Source: Telluria sp042683405 (GTDB lineage Bacteria; Pseudomonadota; Gammaproteobacteria; Burkholderiales; Burkholderiaceae_D). Taken from it: 64,000 nucleotides of DNA. Where the stretch lies: contig NZ_JBHUJS010000001.1 of NCBI RefSeq assembly GCF_042683405.1, positions 558,001 through 622,000 on the forward strand. The letters are read 5' to 3'. Below, piece by piece: positions 1-7,402 of this stretch (positions are counted from its first letter, which is position 1; each line of letters starts with the position of its first letter). The notes under the pieces were generated by a model that had not been told where the DNA came from, made no database searches, and saw only the letters and a program-made list of their open reading frames with translations. The translations under genes were made by a program, and so were the position numbers.

Positions 1-297
1 CGCAGCTGGTGCACCACCTCGGCGGCCTGGATGTACCGGCTGATCCTCGAATCGCTGCTGGGCGTGCGGCTCAGGGACGGCGCGCTGGCGCTCTCGCCCC
101 TGCTTCCGGAGCAGTGGGACGGGTTCACGGTGCGTTACCGGCACGGCACGGCGCTGTACCTGATCGATGTGCGCCGCGCGGCCACGCCATCGCTGACGCT
201 GGATGGCAAGCCGGTGGACGGCAGCTGCATCGTCCTGGAGGACGACGGTGAACAGCACCTGGTCAACCTCTGCATCGGCCCCGCCCCTGCCGTATGA
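1..297 (+). CDS. GH94-type glycoside phosphorylase / cyclic beta-glucan synthase, C-terminal fragment
   Basis: Reading frame 1 is open from the first base to the TGA at 295-297, so this is the last ~98 residues of a larger protein cut by the window edge. The segment TSAAWMYRLILESLLGVRL followed by LSPLLPEQWDGFTVRYRH resembles the end of the GH94 (cellobiose/chitobiose phosphorylase, NdvB-type) catalytic domain, where an SAGWMYR-type motif precedes a small C-terminal beta-sheet domain. Phosphorylases of this family cleave beta-glucosides with inorganic phosphate; in NdvB the domain trims cyclic glucans. The fragment is too short to tell free phosphorylase from NdvB-type synthase. Confidence 0.7.
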   Translation, partial: RSWCTTSAAWMYRLILESLLGVRLRDGALALSPLLPEQWDGFTVRYRHGTALYLIDVRRAATPSLTLDGKPVDGSCIVLEDDGEQHLVNLCIGPAPAV

Positions 298-429
298 ACA
301 CGGTGACTGTTTCCTGGGCGCATCCCGTCATGTCAACTTGTTAGTAAATAGTTAATAAGCATCAAGCCGGTTTCGGTGTGCTGTCTAAAGTGGAAGTAGC
401 GGACTCGCCGCTACCATACCGGAGGACGC

Positions 430-2085
430 ATGCCTCGCCCCTGCCTCGCCACACTCGCCGCCGCCGGCGCCTTGTCGATATCGCCGGCCGCGCTGGCGGA
501 CCGGAACCACCACGGCTTTGAAGCGACCCTGCACGCGCCCTACCAGGGGGACGATGCAGGCGGTGCGCGCACGTTCACGCTCAGCTTCGACCATCCGACC
601 GCACACCAGGAACTGTCCGTGCACTGGACGCTGGCGCTGGAAGGTCAGCGCGGCGAGGTGCTGCGCACCTGGTCGGGAGAACTGCGGCTGCCGAAGAATG
701 GCGCCAGCGTGCGCGTGCCGTGGCGCGGGCGAATCGAAGGCAAGGCCGCGGACGGACGGTACACGGTGCGCATGCGTGCCCGGGCCAGGCCGCGCGCGGC
801 GCACGCGCCTGAGGGAGAGCTGATCGAGCAGGCATGGGAGGTCGTGCTCGGCCCGGTGACTACGATGCGGATGGCCGGCGCCGCGCCGATGTCCGCGCCG
901 TCCTTGCGCTGGCCCGCCGGCGCCGCTAACGCTGCGGGCGCGCTGCCGTACCAGGTCTACTACGGCAACCTGCACAGCCAGACCAACCACAGTGACGGCG
1001 GCGCGGACGTCGGCGATTGCAGCGGCGCGCAGGAGCCCGGCGCTTCTCCGCACGGGCCCCTCGATGCATTCACCTACGCGCGCGGGCGCGGCCTCGACTT
1101 CCTGATGGCGTCGGAACACAACCACATGTACGACGGCGCCGACGGGCACGATCCGCAGGCCGATCCGGGCGAGGCGCGGGCGCTGTACCGCGACGGCCTG
1201 GCGATCGCCAGCGCCTTCACCGCCGCGAGCCCCGGCTTTGTCGCGTTGTATGGAATGGAGTGGGGCGTGATTAGCAATGGAGGCCATGTGAACATCCTGG
1301 GAGCAGGGGAGCTGTTGGGATGGGAGCGCAACGACAGCGGCGAACTGCTGGGCGACACGCTCACGCCGAAGAACGACTACGCGGCGCTGTACACGCTGAT
1401 GCGGCAGCGCGGCTGGCTGGGCCAGTTCAACCATCCCAGCTGGCGCGGCCAGTTCCAGGTCGGCGGCGTCGCGTTCGGCTACACGGACGACGGCGGCGAC
1501 GCCATGGCGCTGTGCGAGGTGCTCAACACCTCCGCCTTTTCGACCAGCACCAGCGAGTCGGAGACGCGGCGGTCAAGCTTCGAAGGCGCGTGCAACAAGG
1601 TGCTGGAGGCGGGCTTCCGCGTCGCCTTCTCCAGCAACCAGGACAACCACTGCGCCAACTGGGGCGCCTCCTACACCAACCGCACGGGCATCCTGGTGCC
1701 GTCCGGCGTGCCGTTCAGCGAAGCGGCGCTGATGGACGCGATCCGCGCACGGCGCGTATTCGCGACCATGGACAAGGGATCGCAGGTGGTGCTGACGGCG
1801 AACGGGCGGATGATGGGCGAGCGCTTCGCCAACAGCGGGCCGCTGCGTCTCCTGGTGGGATTTGCGAACGCGGCGGGCAAGCGCGCCGCCGCGGTCGTGC
1901 TGTACGAGGGAGTTCCCGGCCGTAACGGCACCGTCACCGAGCTGGCGCGCGTCGCCGACGCGTACTTCACGCCCGCGCCCGGCGAGCATTTCTACTACGC
2001 GAAGGTCACGCAGGAGGATGGCAACGTGCTGTGGTCTGCCCCGGTGTGGGTGAGCCAGCAGCAGTCCGGCGCGCCGCTGGACTGA
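430..2085 (+). CDS. Exported PHP-domain (CehA/McbA-like) metallohydrolase
   Basis: 551 residues with an N-terminal signal peptide (about 1-23, ending SPAALA-D). A beta-rich N-terminal part (about 30-155) precedes a PHP-type domain starting at YYGNLHSQTNHSDGG (H182, H187), followed by SEHNH (H230, H232), YGMEWG, NHPSW and SSNQDNHC, which look like the metal-ligand loops of the CehA/McbA branch. The usual PHP H-x-H is H-x-Q here (H182-S-Q184), possibly a subfamily trait. The start is supported by a GGAGG Shine-Dalgarno at 421-425. Family members are metal-dependent phosphoesterases or ester/carbamate hydrolases; the substrate cannot be read from sequence. It ends one base before the convergent transporter gene. 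Confidence 0.75.
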   Translation: MPRPCLATLAAAGALSISPAALADRNHHGFEATLHAPYQGDDAGGARTFTLSFDHPTAHQELSVHWTLALEGQRGEVLRTWSGELRLPKNGASVRVPWRGRIEGKAADGRYTVRMRARARPRAAHAPEGELIEQAWEVVLGPVTTMRMAGAAPMSAPSLRWPAGAANAAGALPYQVYYGNLHSQTNHSDGGADVGDCSGAQEPGASPHGPLDAFTYARGRGLDFLMASEHNHMYDGADGHDPQADPGEARALYRDGLAIASAFTAASPGFVALYGMEWGVISNGGHVNILGAGELLGWERNDSGELLGDTLTPKNDYAALYTLMRQRGWLGQFNHPSWRGQFQVGGVAFGYTDDGGDAMALCEVLNTSAFSTSTSESETRRSSFEGACNKVLEAGFRVAFSSNQDNHCANWGASYTNRTGILVPSGVPFSEAALMDAIRARRVFATMDKGSQVVLTANGRMMGERFANSGPLRLLVGFANAAGKRAAAVVLYEGVPGRNGTVTELARVADAYFTPAPGEHFYYAKVTQEDGNVLWSAPVWVSQQQSGAPLD

Positions 2086-2658
2086 TCAGAAGCCGAGCCG
2101 TTCGCCCGCGCCGAGCAGCGTGGCCACGCCCAGCAGCGCGAAGATGGCGGCGGCGATGCCGTGCACGAGCCGGAGCGGCACCTTTGCGGCGATACGTTCG
2201 CCGAACAGCACCGCGGGCACGTTCGCGATCATCATGCCCAGCGTCGTGCCCGCGACGACCGCCAGCAGCGCGTCGAAGCGTGCAGCCAGCGCCACGGTCG
2301 CGACCTGGGTCTTGTCGCCCATTTCCGCCAAAAAGAACACGATCAGTGTGGTCAGGAATACGCCGTAGCGCGGCAGTTTTGCCTTTTCGTCCACTTCGTC
2401 GGGGATCAGCGTCCATGCCGCCATGGCCAGGAAGCCCACGCCCAGGATCCAGCGCATCGCCTCCGGTCCCAGCTGCGCCGAGACCCAGGCGCCGACCGAT
2501 GCGGCTACCGCGTGGTTGGCCAGCGTGGCCACCAGGATCGCAAGGATGATCGGGACGGGGCGGCGGAACTTGGCCGCCAGCAGGAATGCGAGGAGTTGGG
2601 TCTTGTCGCCAATTTCCGCCAGGGCGACGATGCCGGTCGAAACGATGAATGCTTCCAT
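2086..2658 (-). CDS. TMEM165/GDT1 (UPF0016) family cation transporter
   Basis: 190 residues, about six transmembrane helices in two homologous halves. Each half carries the family signature: AEIGDKTQ near the N-terminus and AEMGDKTQ in the second half. UPF0016/GDT1 proteins export Mn2+ (or exchange Ca2+/Mn2+) across the inner membrane. I chose the start at 2658 (MEAFIVSTGIVALAEIGDKTQ) because this is the canonical family N-terminus; a longer frame to 2793 adds unrelated residues and would overlap the divergent aminopeptidase promoter. The two genes share a 101-bp divergent intergenic region. I saw no convincing yybP-ykoY manganese riboswitch. Confidence 0.88.
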   Translation of the reverse strand: MEAFIVSTGIVALAEIGDKTQLLAFLLAAKFRRPVPIILAILVATLANHAVAASVGAWVSAQLGPEAMRWILGVGFLAMAAWTLIPDEVDEKAKLPRYGVFLTTLIVFFLAEMGDKTQVATVALAARFDALLAVVAGTTLGMMIANVPAVLFGERIAAKVPLRLVHGIAAAIFALLGVATLLGAGERLGF

Positions 2659-2759
2659 GAGTGCTGCCAGTGTGATCGAGCAGGCAATGATAGCAGGGCG
2701 GCGCGTCATTACAGGCTCCAGCTTTCGCCCGCCATCGCAAAGTGCTATTCTCCAGCACC

Positions 2760-4616
2760 ATGAAAACCTCCCAGACCCTGCGCATCGCCGCATGCGCCTT
2801 CTTCGTCCTGGCCGGTCCGGCCAGCGCCCTCGACCCGCTCTCCTACGCGCGCTATGACCAGGTGAAAACCAGCGCGCTGCACCTGGACCTGAAAGCGGAC
2901 TTTCAACGCAAAAGCCTCGGCGGCTTCGCGGAACTGACTCTGGAATGGCTGGACAAGTCCGCGAAGACCCTGGACCTGGACACGCACAGCCTGGCGATCT
3001 CCCGCATCGAGGCGCAGGACGCGCGCGGCCAGTGGGCGCCGGTGACTTACAAGCTGGGACCCTTCGACGCCGAAAAGGGCAGCGCGCTGCAGGTGGACCT
3101 GCCGAACCAGCCGAAGAAGGTGCGTATCCATTACAAGACCGCGCCGACCGCCAAGGCGCTGCAGTGGCTGACCCCCGCGCAGACCATGTCCGGCAAGCAC
3201 CCGTTCATGTTCAGCCAGAACCAGCCGATCAACGCGCGCTCGTGGGTGCCGTCGCAGGACACGCCGGCCGTGCGCTTCCCGTACAGCGCGCACATCGACG
3301 CGCCGGCCGGCCTGCGCGTGGTGATGAGCGCGGAGAACGACCCGAAAGCCACCGGCAAGGGCGGCTGGACCTTCAAGATGCCGCAGCCCGTCTCGGCCTA
3401 CATGATCGCGATCGGCATCGGCGAGCTGGAAGGCAAATCCCTCGGCCCGCGCACCGCCGTCTATGCCGAACCGTTGCGCATGAAGGCGGCCGCCTATGAG
3501 CTGGCGGACACGGAAAAGATGATCGACGCGGCCGAATCGCTGTACGGCCCGTACCGGTGGGGACGCTACGACATGCTGGTGCTGCCGCCATCGTTCCCGA
3601 TCGGCGGCATGGAAAACCCGCGCATGACCTTCCTGACCCCGACCATGATCGCCGGCGACCGCAGCCTGGTCGACCTGGTCGCGCATGAGCTGGCGCATAG
3701 CTGGTCCGGCAACCTGGTCACCAACGCGACCTGGAAGCACTGGTGGCTGAACGAAGGCGTGACCACCTATGTCACCACCCGCATCCTCGAGAAGCTGTAC
3801 GGCACCGAAGTCGCGCTGATGAACCTGCAGCTGGAGCAGGAAGAAGCGCTGGCATCGCTGGCCGACATCCCGGTCGCCAAGCAGGCGCTGCTCACCAGGG
3901 ATCCTGACACCTCGAACGCCAACTACACCGACGAGGGACTCGCCTATCCGAAGGGCGCATGGTTCCTGCACACGCTGGAGCAGCGCGCCGGCCGCGCGCG
4001 GTTCGACAAGTTCCTGCGCAGCTGGTTCGACAACCACGCATTCCAGAGCGTGACCAACGACCAGTTCAGGGAGTACCTGCAGAAGAACCTGCTGGCCGCG
4101 AATCCGCAGATCATGAGCGAGGCCGAGCTGGACGAGTGGATGTACGGCCCCGGCATCCCGAAGAGCGCCAAGCGCGCGCACTCGGAACGCCTGGCGCGGC
4201 TGGATGCGGCCATCGCCGGCTGGATCAAGGGCGACATCGCGACCTCGAAGCTGCCGGTGAAAGGCTGGACCGCCACCGAGTGGATGAAGTTCCTGAACGA
4301 CATCGACACCAAGGTGAGCGCGGCGCGACTCAAGGAGCTGGACCAGGCGTTCGGCCTGGCGACCACGAAGAACAACGAAGTCGCGTTCCGCTTCTACCGC
4401 GCCGCCATCCACGCGGGCTACACGGACGCGATCCGCGAGCCGCTGCGCGCCTTCCTCATGAGCGTCGGCCGCCAGAAGTTCGTGGTGCCGCTGTACACCG
4501 CGCTGGTGCAGGACCCGAAAGAGCGCGCATTCGCAGTTGGCGTATTCGCCAAGGCGCGCGAGCGCTACCACCCGGAGACCCAGGCCAGCGTCGCCCGCGT
4601 CATGCCGAAGAAATAA
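2760..4616 (+). CDS. M1 family zinc aminopeptidase (leukotriene A4 hydrolase type)
   Basis: 618 residues with a signal peptide (about 1-23, cleavage after PASA). The gluzincin zinc site is complete: H309-E310-L-A-H313 with the third ligand Glu in WWLNEGVTTY 19 residues later. The substrate-binding GxMEN-type motif appears as GGMENPR upstream. The C-terminal ~150 residues are alpha-helical, as in the LTA4H/cold-active aminopeptidase branch. It should hydrolyse N-terminal residues from short peptides in the periplasm. The next gene starts 7 bp downstream, so the two are probably cotranscribed. Confidence 0.93.
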   Translation: MKTSQTLRIAACAFFVLAGPASALDPLSYARYDQVKTSALHLDLKADFQRKSLGGFAELTLEWLDKSAKTLDLDTHSLAISRIEAQDARGQWAPVTYKLGPFDAEKGSALQVDLPNQPKKVRIHYKTAPTAKALQWLTPAQTMSGKHPFMFSQNQPINARSWVPSQDTPAVRFPYSAHIDAPAGLRVVMSAENDPKATGKGGWTFKMPQPVSAYMIAIGIGELEGKSLGPRTAVYAEPLRMKAAAYELADTEKMIDAAESLYGPYRWGRYDMLVLPPSFPIGGMENPRMTFLTPTMIAGDRSLVDLVAHELAHSWSGNLVTNATWKHWWLNEGVTTYVTTRILEKLYGTEVALMNLQLEQEEALASLADIPVAKQALLTRDPDTSNANYTDEGLAYPKGAWFLHTLEQRAGRARFDKFLRSWFDNHAFQSVTNDQFREYLQKNLLAANPQIMSEAELDEWMYGPGIPKSAKRAHSERLARLDAAIAGWIKGDIATSKLPVKGWTATEWMKFLNDIDTKVSAARLKELDQAFGLATTKNNEVAFRFYRAAIHAGYTDAIREPLRAFLMSVGRQKFVVPLYTALVQDPKERAFAVGVFAKARERYHPETQASVARVMPKK

Positions 4617-4623
4617 AGGAACC

Positions 4624-6228
4624 ATGCAAGTGAAACCAATGACCCGCATCGCCAGCGCGCTGCTCATCGCATTCGCCAGCCTGTCCGCCCACGCGGCGGA
4701 GGGCGCGTCCGCAGCCGCCAGCACCCAGGCGCAATCCGCGTTCAACCTCGAGGCCGACGTCAACCGCGCGCTGCGCACGTTCGACGTGCCGGGCATCGCC
4801 ATCGCCATCGTCAAGGACGGCAAGGTCGTCACCGCGCAGGGCTTCGGCGTGCGCAAGCTGGGCCACCCCGAGAAGGTGGACGGCAAGACCATCTTCGAGG
4901 TCGCCTCGAACTCGAAAGGCTTCACCGCGGCCGCGCTGGCGATGCTGGTGGACGAGGGCAAGCTGGCCTGGGACGACCCGGTCATCAAGCACCTGCCGGA
5001 CTTCCGCATGTACGACCCGTACGTCACCAACGAGATGACGGTGCGCGACCTGCTGGTGCACCGCAGCGGCCTGGGGCTGGGCGCGGGCGACCTGCTGTGG
5101 TGGCCGACGACCACCTTCACCACCGACGAAATCATCCACAAGCTGCGCTACGTGAAGCCGGCGACCAGCTTCCGCGCCAGCTACGCCTACGACAACCTGC
5201 TGTACATCGTCGCCGGCAAGATCGTCGCGCAGAAGATGGGCATGACCTGGGGCCAGGCGATGCACGAGCGGATCCTCAAGCCGCTGGGCATGACCGCGAC
5301 CACCACCAGCCTGGAAGAAAACGCAGCCTTCACCAACGTGGCGGGCGCGCACTCCAAGATCAACGGCAAGGCCACCCTGGTCAAGCAGGTGCCGGTGTCG
5401 AACGCCATCGGCGCGGTGGGCATCAACACGGGCGCCGAGGACATCTCCAAGTGGATGATCGCGCTGCTCGACGGCGGCAAGATCCCCGGTTCGGACAAGC
5501 GCCTGTTCAGCGAAAAGCAGGCGCGCGAAATGTGGACCGCGCAGACGCCGATCAAGATCAGCGAGCCGAAGCCGGCGCTGGCGGCGACGCGCCCGAACTA
5601 CTTCGCCTACGGCCTGGGGTTCCAGCTGCGCGACTACAAGGGCCGCATGCTGGCCATGCACGGCGGCGCGCTGCAGGGTTTCTACTCGCGCGTGCTGATG
5701 GTCCCGGAAGAAAAGCTGGGGATCGCAATCCTGACCAACGCGGAGAGCGGCGGCGCCATGACCGCGCTGCAGTACCGCATCCTGGACCACTACCTCAAGG
5801 CGCAGCCGAGCGACTGGATCAAGCTGGTCCACGACGTCGAAATGGAAGCGCACGCGAAGGAGATGGCCAAGCTGAAGACCGAGAACGCAACGCGCGCCAG
5901 GTCGGCGCCGTCGCTGCCGATGGCTTCGTACGACGGCGAGTATGAGGACGCGTGGTACGGCACGGTGTCGATCAAGCCGGTGAACGGCAAGCGCGTGATG
6001 AGCTTCTCGAAGTCGCCCGACCTGGTGGGTGAGCTGGAACACTTCCAATACGACACCTTCATCGTGCGCTGGAAGGAGCGCAACTTCAATGCGGACGCCT
6101 ACGTGACGTTTGCGCTGAACCCGGACGGCTCGATCGAGCGCATGAAGATGGCGCCGATTTCGTCGGAAACGGACTTCAGCTACGACTTCCAGGACCTGTC
6201 GTTCACGCCTGCCAAAAAAGCCAAGTAA
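4624..6228 (+). CDS. Serine hydrolase, class C beta-lactamase-like, with C-terminal DUF3471
   Basis: 534 residues, signal peptide about 1-24 (SLSAHA-AE). The catalytic motifs of the beta-lactamase/D-alanyl-D-alanine peptidase-like fold are visible: S95-N-S-K98 (SxxK), YDN (YxN equivalent) and MHGG (KTG/HxG equivalent). A separate C-terminal domain from about residue 430 (MASYDGEYEDAWYG) matches the DUF3471 pattern that follows many non-lactamase members, so a peptidase or esterase role is likelier than antibiotic resistance. AAAGGA at 4615-4620 supports this start rather than an upstream in-frame ATG inside the aminopeptidase gene. It follows the M1 aminopeptidase by 7 bp. Confidence 0.88.
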   Translation: MQVKPMTRIASALLIAFASLSAHAAEGASAAASTQAQSAFNLEADVNRALRTFDVPGIAIAIVKDGKVVTAQGFGVRKLGHPEKVDGKTIFEVASNSKGFTAAALAMLVDEGKLAWDDPVIKHLPDFRMYDPYVTNEMTVRDLLVHRSGLGLGAGDLLWWPTTTFTTDEIIHKLRYVKPATSFRASYAYDNLLYIVAGKIVAQKMGMTWGQAMHERILKPLGMTATTTSLEENAAFTNVAGAHSKINGKATLVKQVPVSNAIGAVGINTGAEDISKWMIALLDGGKIPGSDKRLFSEKQAREMWTAQTPIKISEPKPALAATRPNYFAYGLGFQLRDYKGRMLAMHGGALQGFYSRVLMVPEEKLGIAILTNAESGGAMTALQYRILDHYLKAQPSDWIKLVHDVEMEAHAKEMAKLKTENATRARSAPSLPMASYDGEYEDAWYGTVSIKPVNGKRVMSFSKSPDLVGELEHFQYDTFIVRWKERNFNADAYVTFALNPDGSIERMKMAPISSETDFSYDFQDLSFTPAKKAK

Positions 6229-6234
6229 GAAAAA

Positions 6235-6314
6235 AGGGACTGTCCCTTCGCGGGACAGTCCCCATTATCCAAGCGCAGGAAAGATCAGCGTACAGTCCCG
6301 CAGGGACAGTCCCC
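6235..6314. repeat. GGGGACNGTCCCC palindrome repeat, two units
   Basis: Two palindromic units (6235-6263 and about 6291-6314) built from GGGACTGTCCC / GGGACAGTCCCC arms lie between the convergent serine hydrolase and methyltransferase genes. The same core recurs at 10401, 22603, 30624 and 36069, always between genes. The hairpins could act as bidirectional terminators here. Confidence 0.8.
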
Positions 6315-6320
6315 GCGGTC

Positions 6321-7112
6321 TTACTGCTTCACGAACTTGAGCGTCATGCGGTCGCTCTCGCCAATTGCCATGTATTTCTCGCGGTCGACATCCTTCAACG
6401 CGTACGACGGCGGCAGCGTCCACACGCCTTTCGGATGGTTCGCCGTGTCCTTCGGATTGGCATTCACTTCCGACTTGGCCGCCAGCTTGAAGCCCGCCGC
6501 TTCCACCGTCTTGATCACCCACGCCTCGTGCATGTAGCCCGACGACGCGCGCTCATCCTGCTTCATCGAGGCCGGCAGGCGGTGGTCCACCACGCCGAAC
6601 ACGCCACCCGGCTTGAGCACCGTGTGCACCGCCTTCAGCAGCTCGCGCATCTTCTCGTCGCCCTGGCCGATCCAGTTGTGCATGTTGCGGAAGGTGAGCA
6701 CCATGTCGACGCTGCCGGCCGGCGCGATGTTGTACTGCTTGCCCGGATCGAACAGGCCTACCGCGACCTTGTCGTACACCGCCGGGTTGGAATCGATCTT
6801 CTTCTTGAACGCCATCGCGTAGCGGTTCTCCGGCTTCATCTCTTCGGCCGCGCCAATCAGCTTGCCCTTCTCGCGCAGGTAGGGAGCGAGGATCTCGGTG
6901 TACCAGCCGCCGCTCGGCTCCAGTTCGACTACCGTCATGTCGGGACGGATGCCGAAGAAGCTGAGCGTCTCGTACGGGTGGCGTGCGCTGTCGCGTGCGA
7001 CGTTGGCGGGGGTGCGGTGCGCGCCTTCGATCGCGGCCTTGAGCGGGTCTTGCGCGTGGGCGGCGCCGGCGGCGCCAATGGCCATCATCGCAGCGAGGAT
7101 CAGTCGTTTCAT
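6321..7112 (-). CDS. Exported class I methyltransferase-fold protein
   Basis: 263 residues starting MKRLILAAMMAIGAAGAAHA-QD, a clear signal peptide. The rest resembles a Rossmann SAM methyltransferase: VVELEPSGGWYTEILAPYL at the motif I position, VDMVLTFRNMHNW at motif IV and LKPGGVFGVVDHR at the post-motif strand. Motif I is degenerate (ExxPSGG rather than ExGxGxG), and SAM is not expected in the periplasm, so methyl transfer is doubtful. It is transcribed divergently from the sigma-54-controlled tldD operon across a 290-bp region that holds the proposed activator sites. Confidence 0.75.
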   Translation of the reverse strand: MKRLILAAMMAIGAAGAAHAQDPLKAAIEGAHRTPANVARDSARHPYETLSFFGIRPDMTVVELEPSGGWYTEILAPYLREKGKLIGAAEEMKPENRYAMAFKKKIDSNPAVYDKVAVGLFDPGKQYNIAPAGSVDMVLTFRNMHNWIGQGDEKMRELLKAVHTVLKPGGVFGVVDHRLPASMKQDERASSGYMHEAWVIKTVEAAGFKLAAKSEVNANPKDTANHPKGVWTLPPSYALKDVDREKYMAIGESDRMTLKFVKQ

Positions 7113-7192
7113 CGTTACTCCGTTCTTGTTGGTTAATCGATGACGGCGATCATCTGGCAAGCCTGCTGCTGCGTCAAGCGAATGTGTGCGGT

Positions 7193-7206
7193 GTATGCAT
7201 GCATAC
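7193..7206. promoter_or_regulatory. 14-bp perfect palindrome in a divergent promoter region
   Basis: GTATGCATGCATAC is a perfect dyad between the methyltransferase gene (leftward) and the tldD operon (rightward). A related GTGCATACAC lies at about 7270-7279. It sits beside the CGGACA activator array and 81 bp upstream of the methyltransferase start. It may be an operator for a separate regulator; no family is assigned. Confidence 0.4.
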
Positions 7207-7207
7207 G

Positions 7208-7251
7208 TGTCCGCGCGGCGGCGCCGGACAGCATGCGGACGTACGCGGACA
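7208..7251. promoter_or_regulatory. Predicted enhancer (activator) array for sigma-54 promoter
   Basis: TGTCCG (7208-7213), 11 bp, CGGACA (7225-7230), 5 bp, CGGAC (7236-7240) and CGGACA (7246-7251). The array lies about 85-128 bp upstream of the expected transcription start at about 7336, the usual distance for an NtrC-type activator. The same arrangement occurs upstream of the efflux operon at 27352-27386, whose fifth and sixth genes encode an NtrC-type regulator and its kinase. Confidence 0.6.
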
Positions 7252-7308
7252 TGAGGCCGTCCATACAGTGTGCATACACCCTGTGAAGAGAATGAAACGG
7301 CTGCCCGT

Positions 7309-7325
7309 TTGGCACAAACTTTGCG
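7309..7325 (+). promoter_or_regulatory. Sigma-54 (-24/-12) promoter of the tldD operon
   Basis: TTGGCACAAACTTTGCG matches the sigma-54 consensus TGGCAC-N5-TTGC. The invariant GG (7311-7312) and GC (7323-7324) are exactly 10 bp apart. The predicted start of transcription is about 7336, leaving a leader of about 67 nt before the tldD start at 7403. Confidence 0.8.
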
Positions 7326-7402
7326 TGGTAATTTCTCCGTTTTACTGCTAAGGTTGCCTGCGGTTTTTCGGTCCATCAAAGCAAAAAAGCACAGGAGACA
7401 GA

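Noticed and set aside
2659..2759. Possible yybP-ykoY manganese riboswitch upstream of the TMEM165/GDT1 gene
   Set aside because: The 101-bp region lacks the conserved helical core motifs and is too short to hold the riboswitch plus promoters of two divergent genes.
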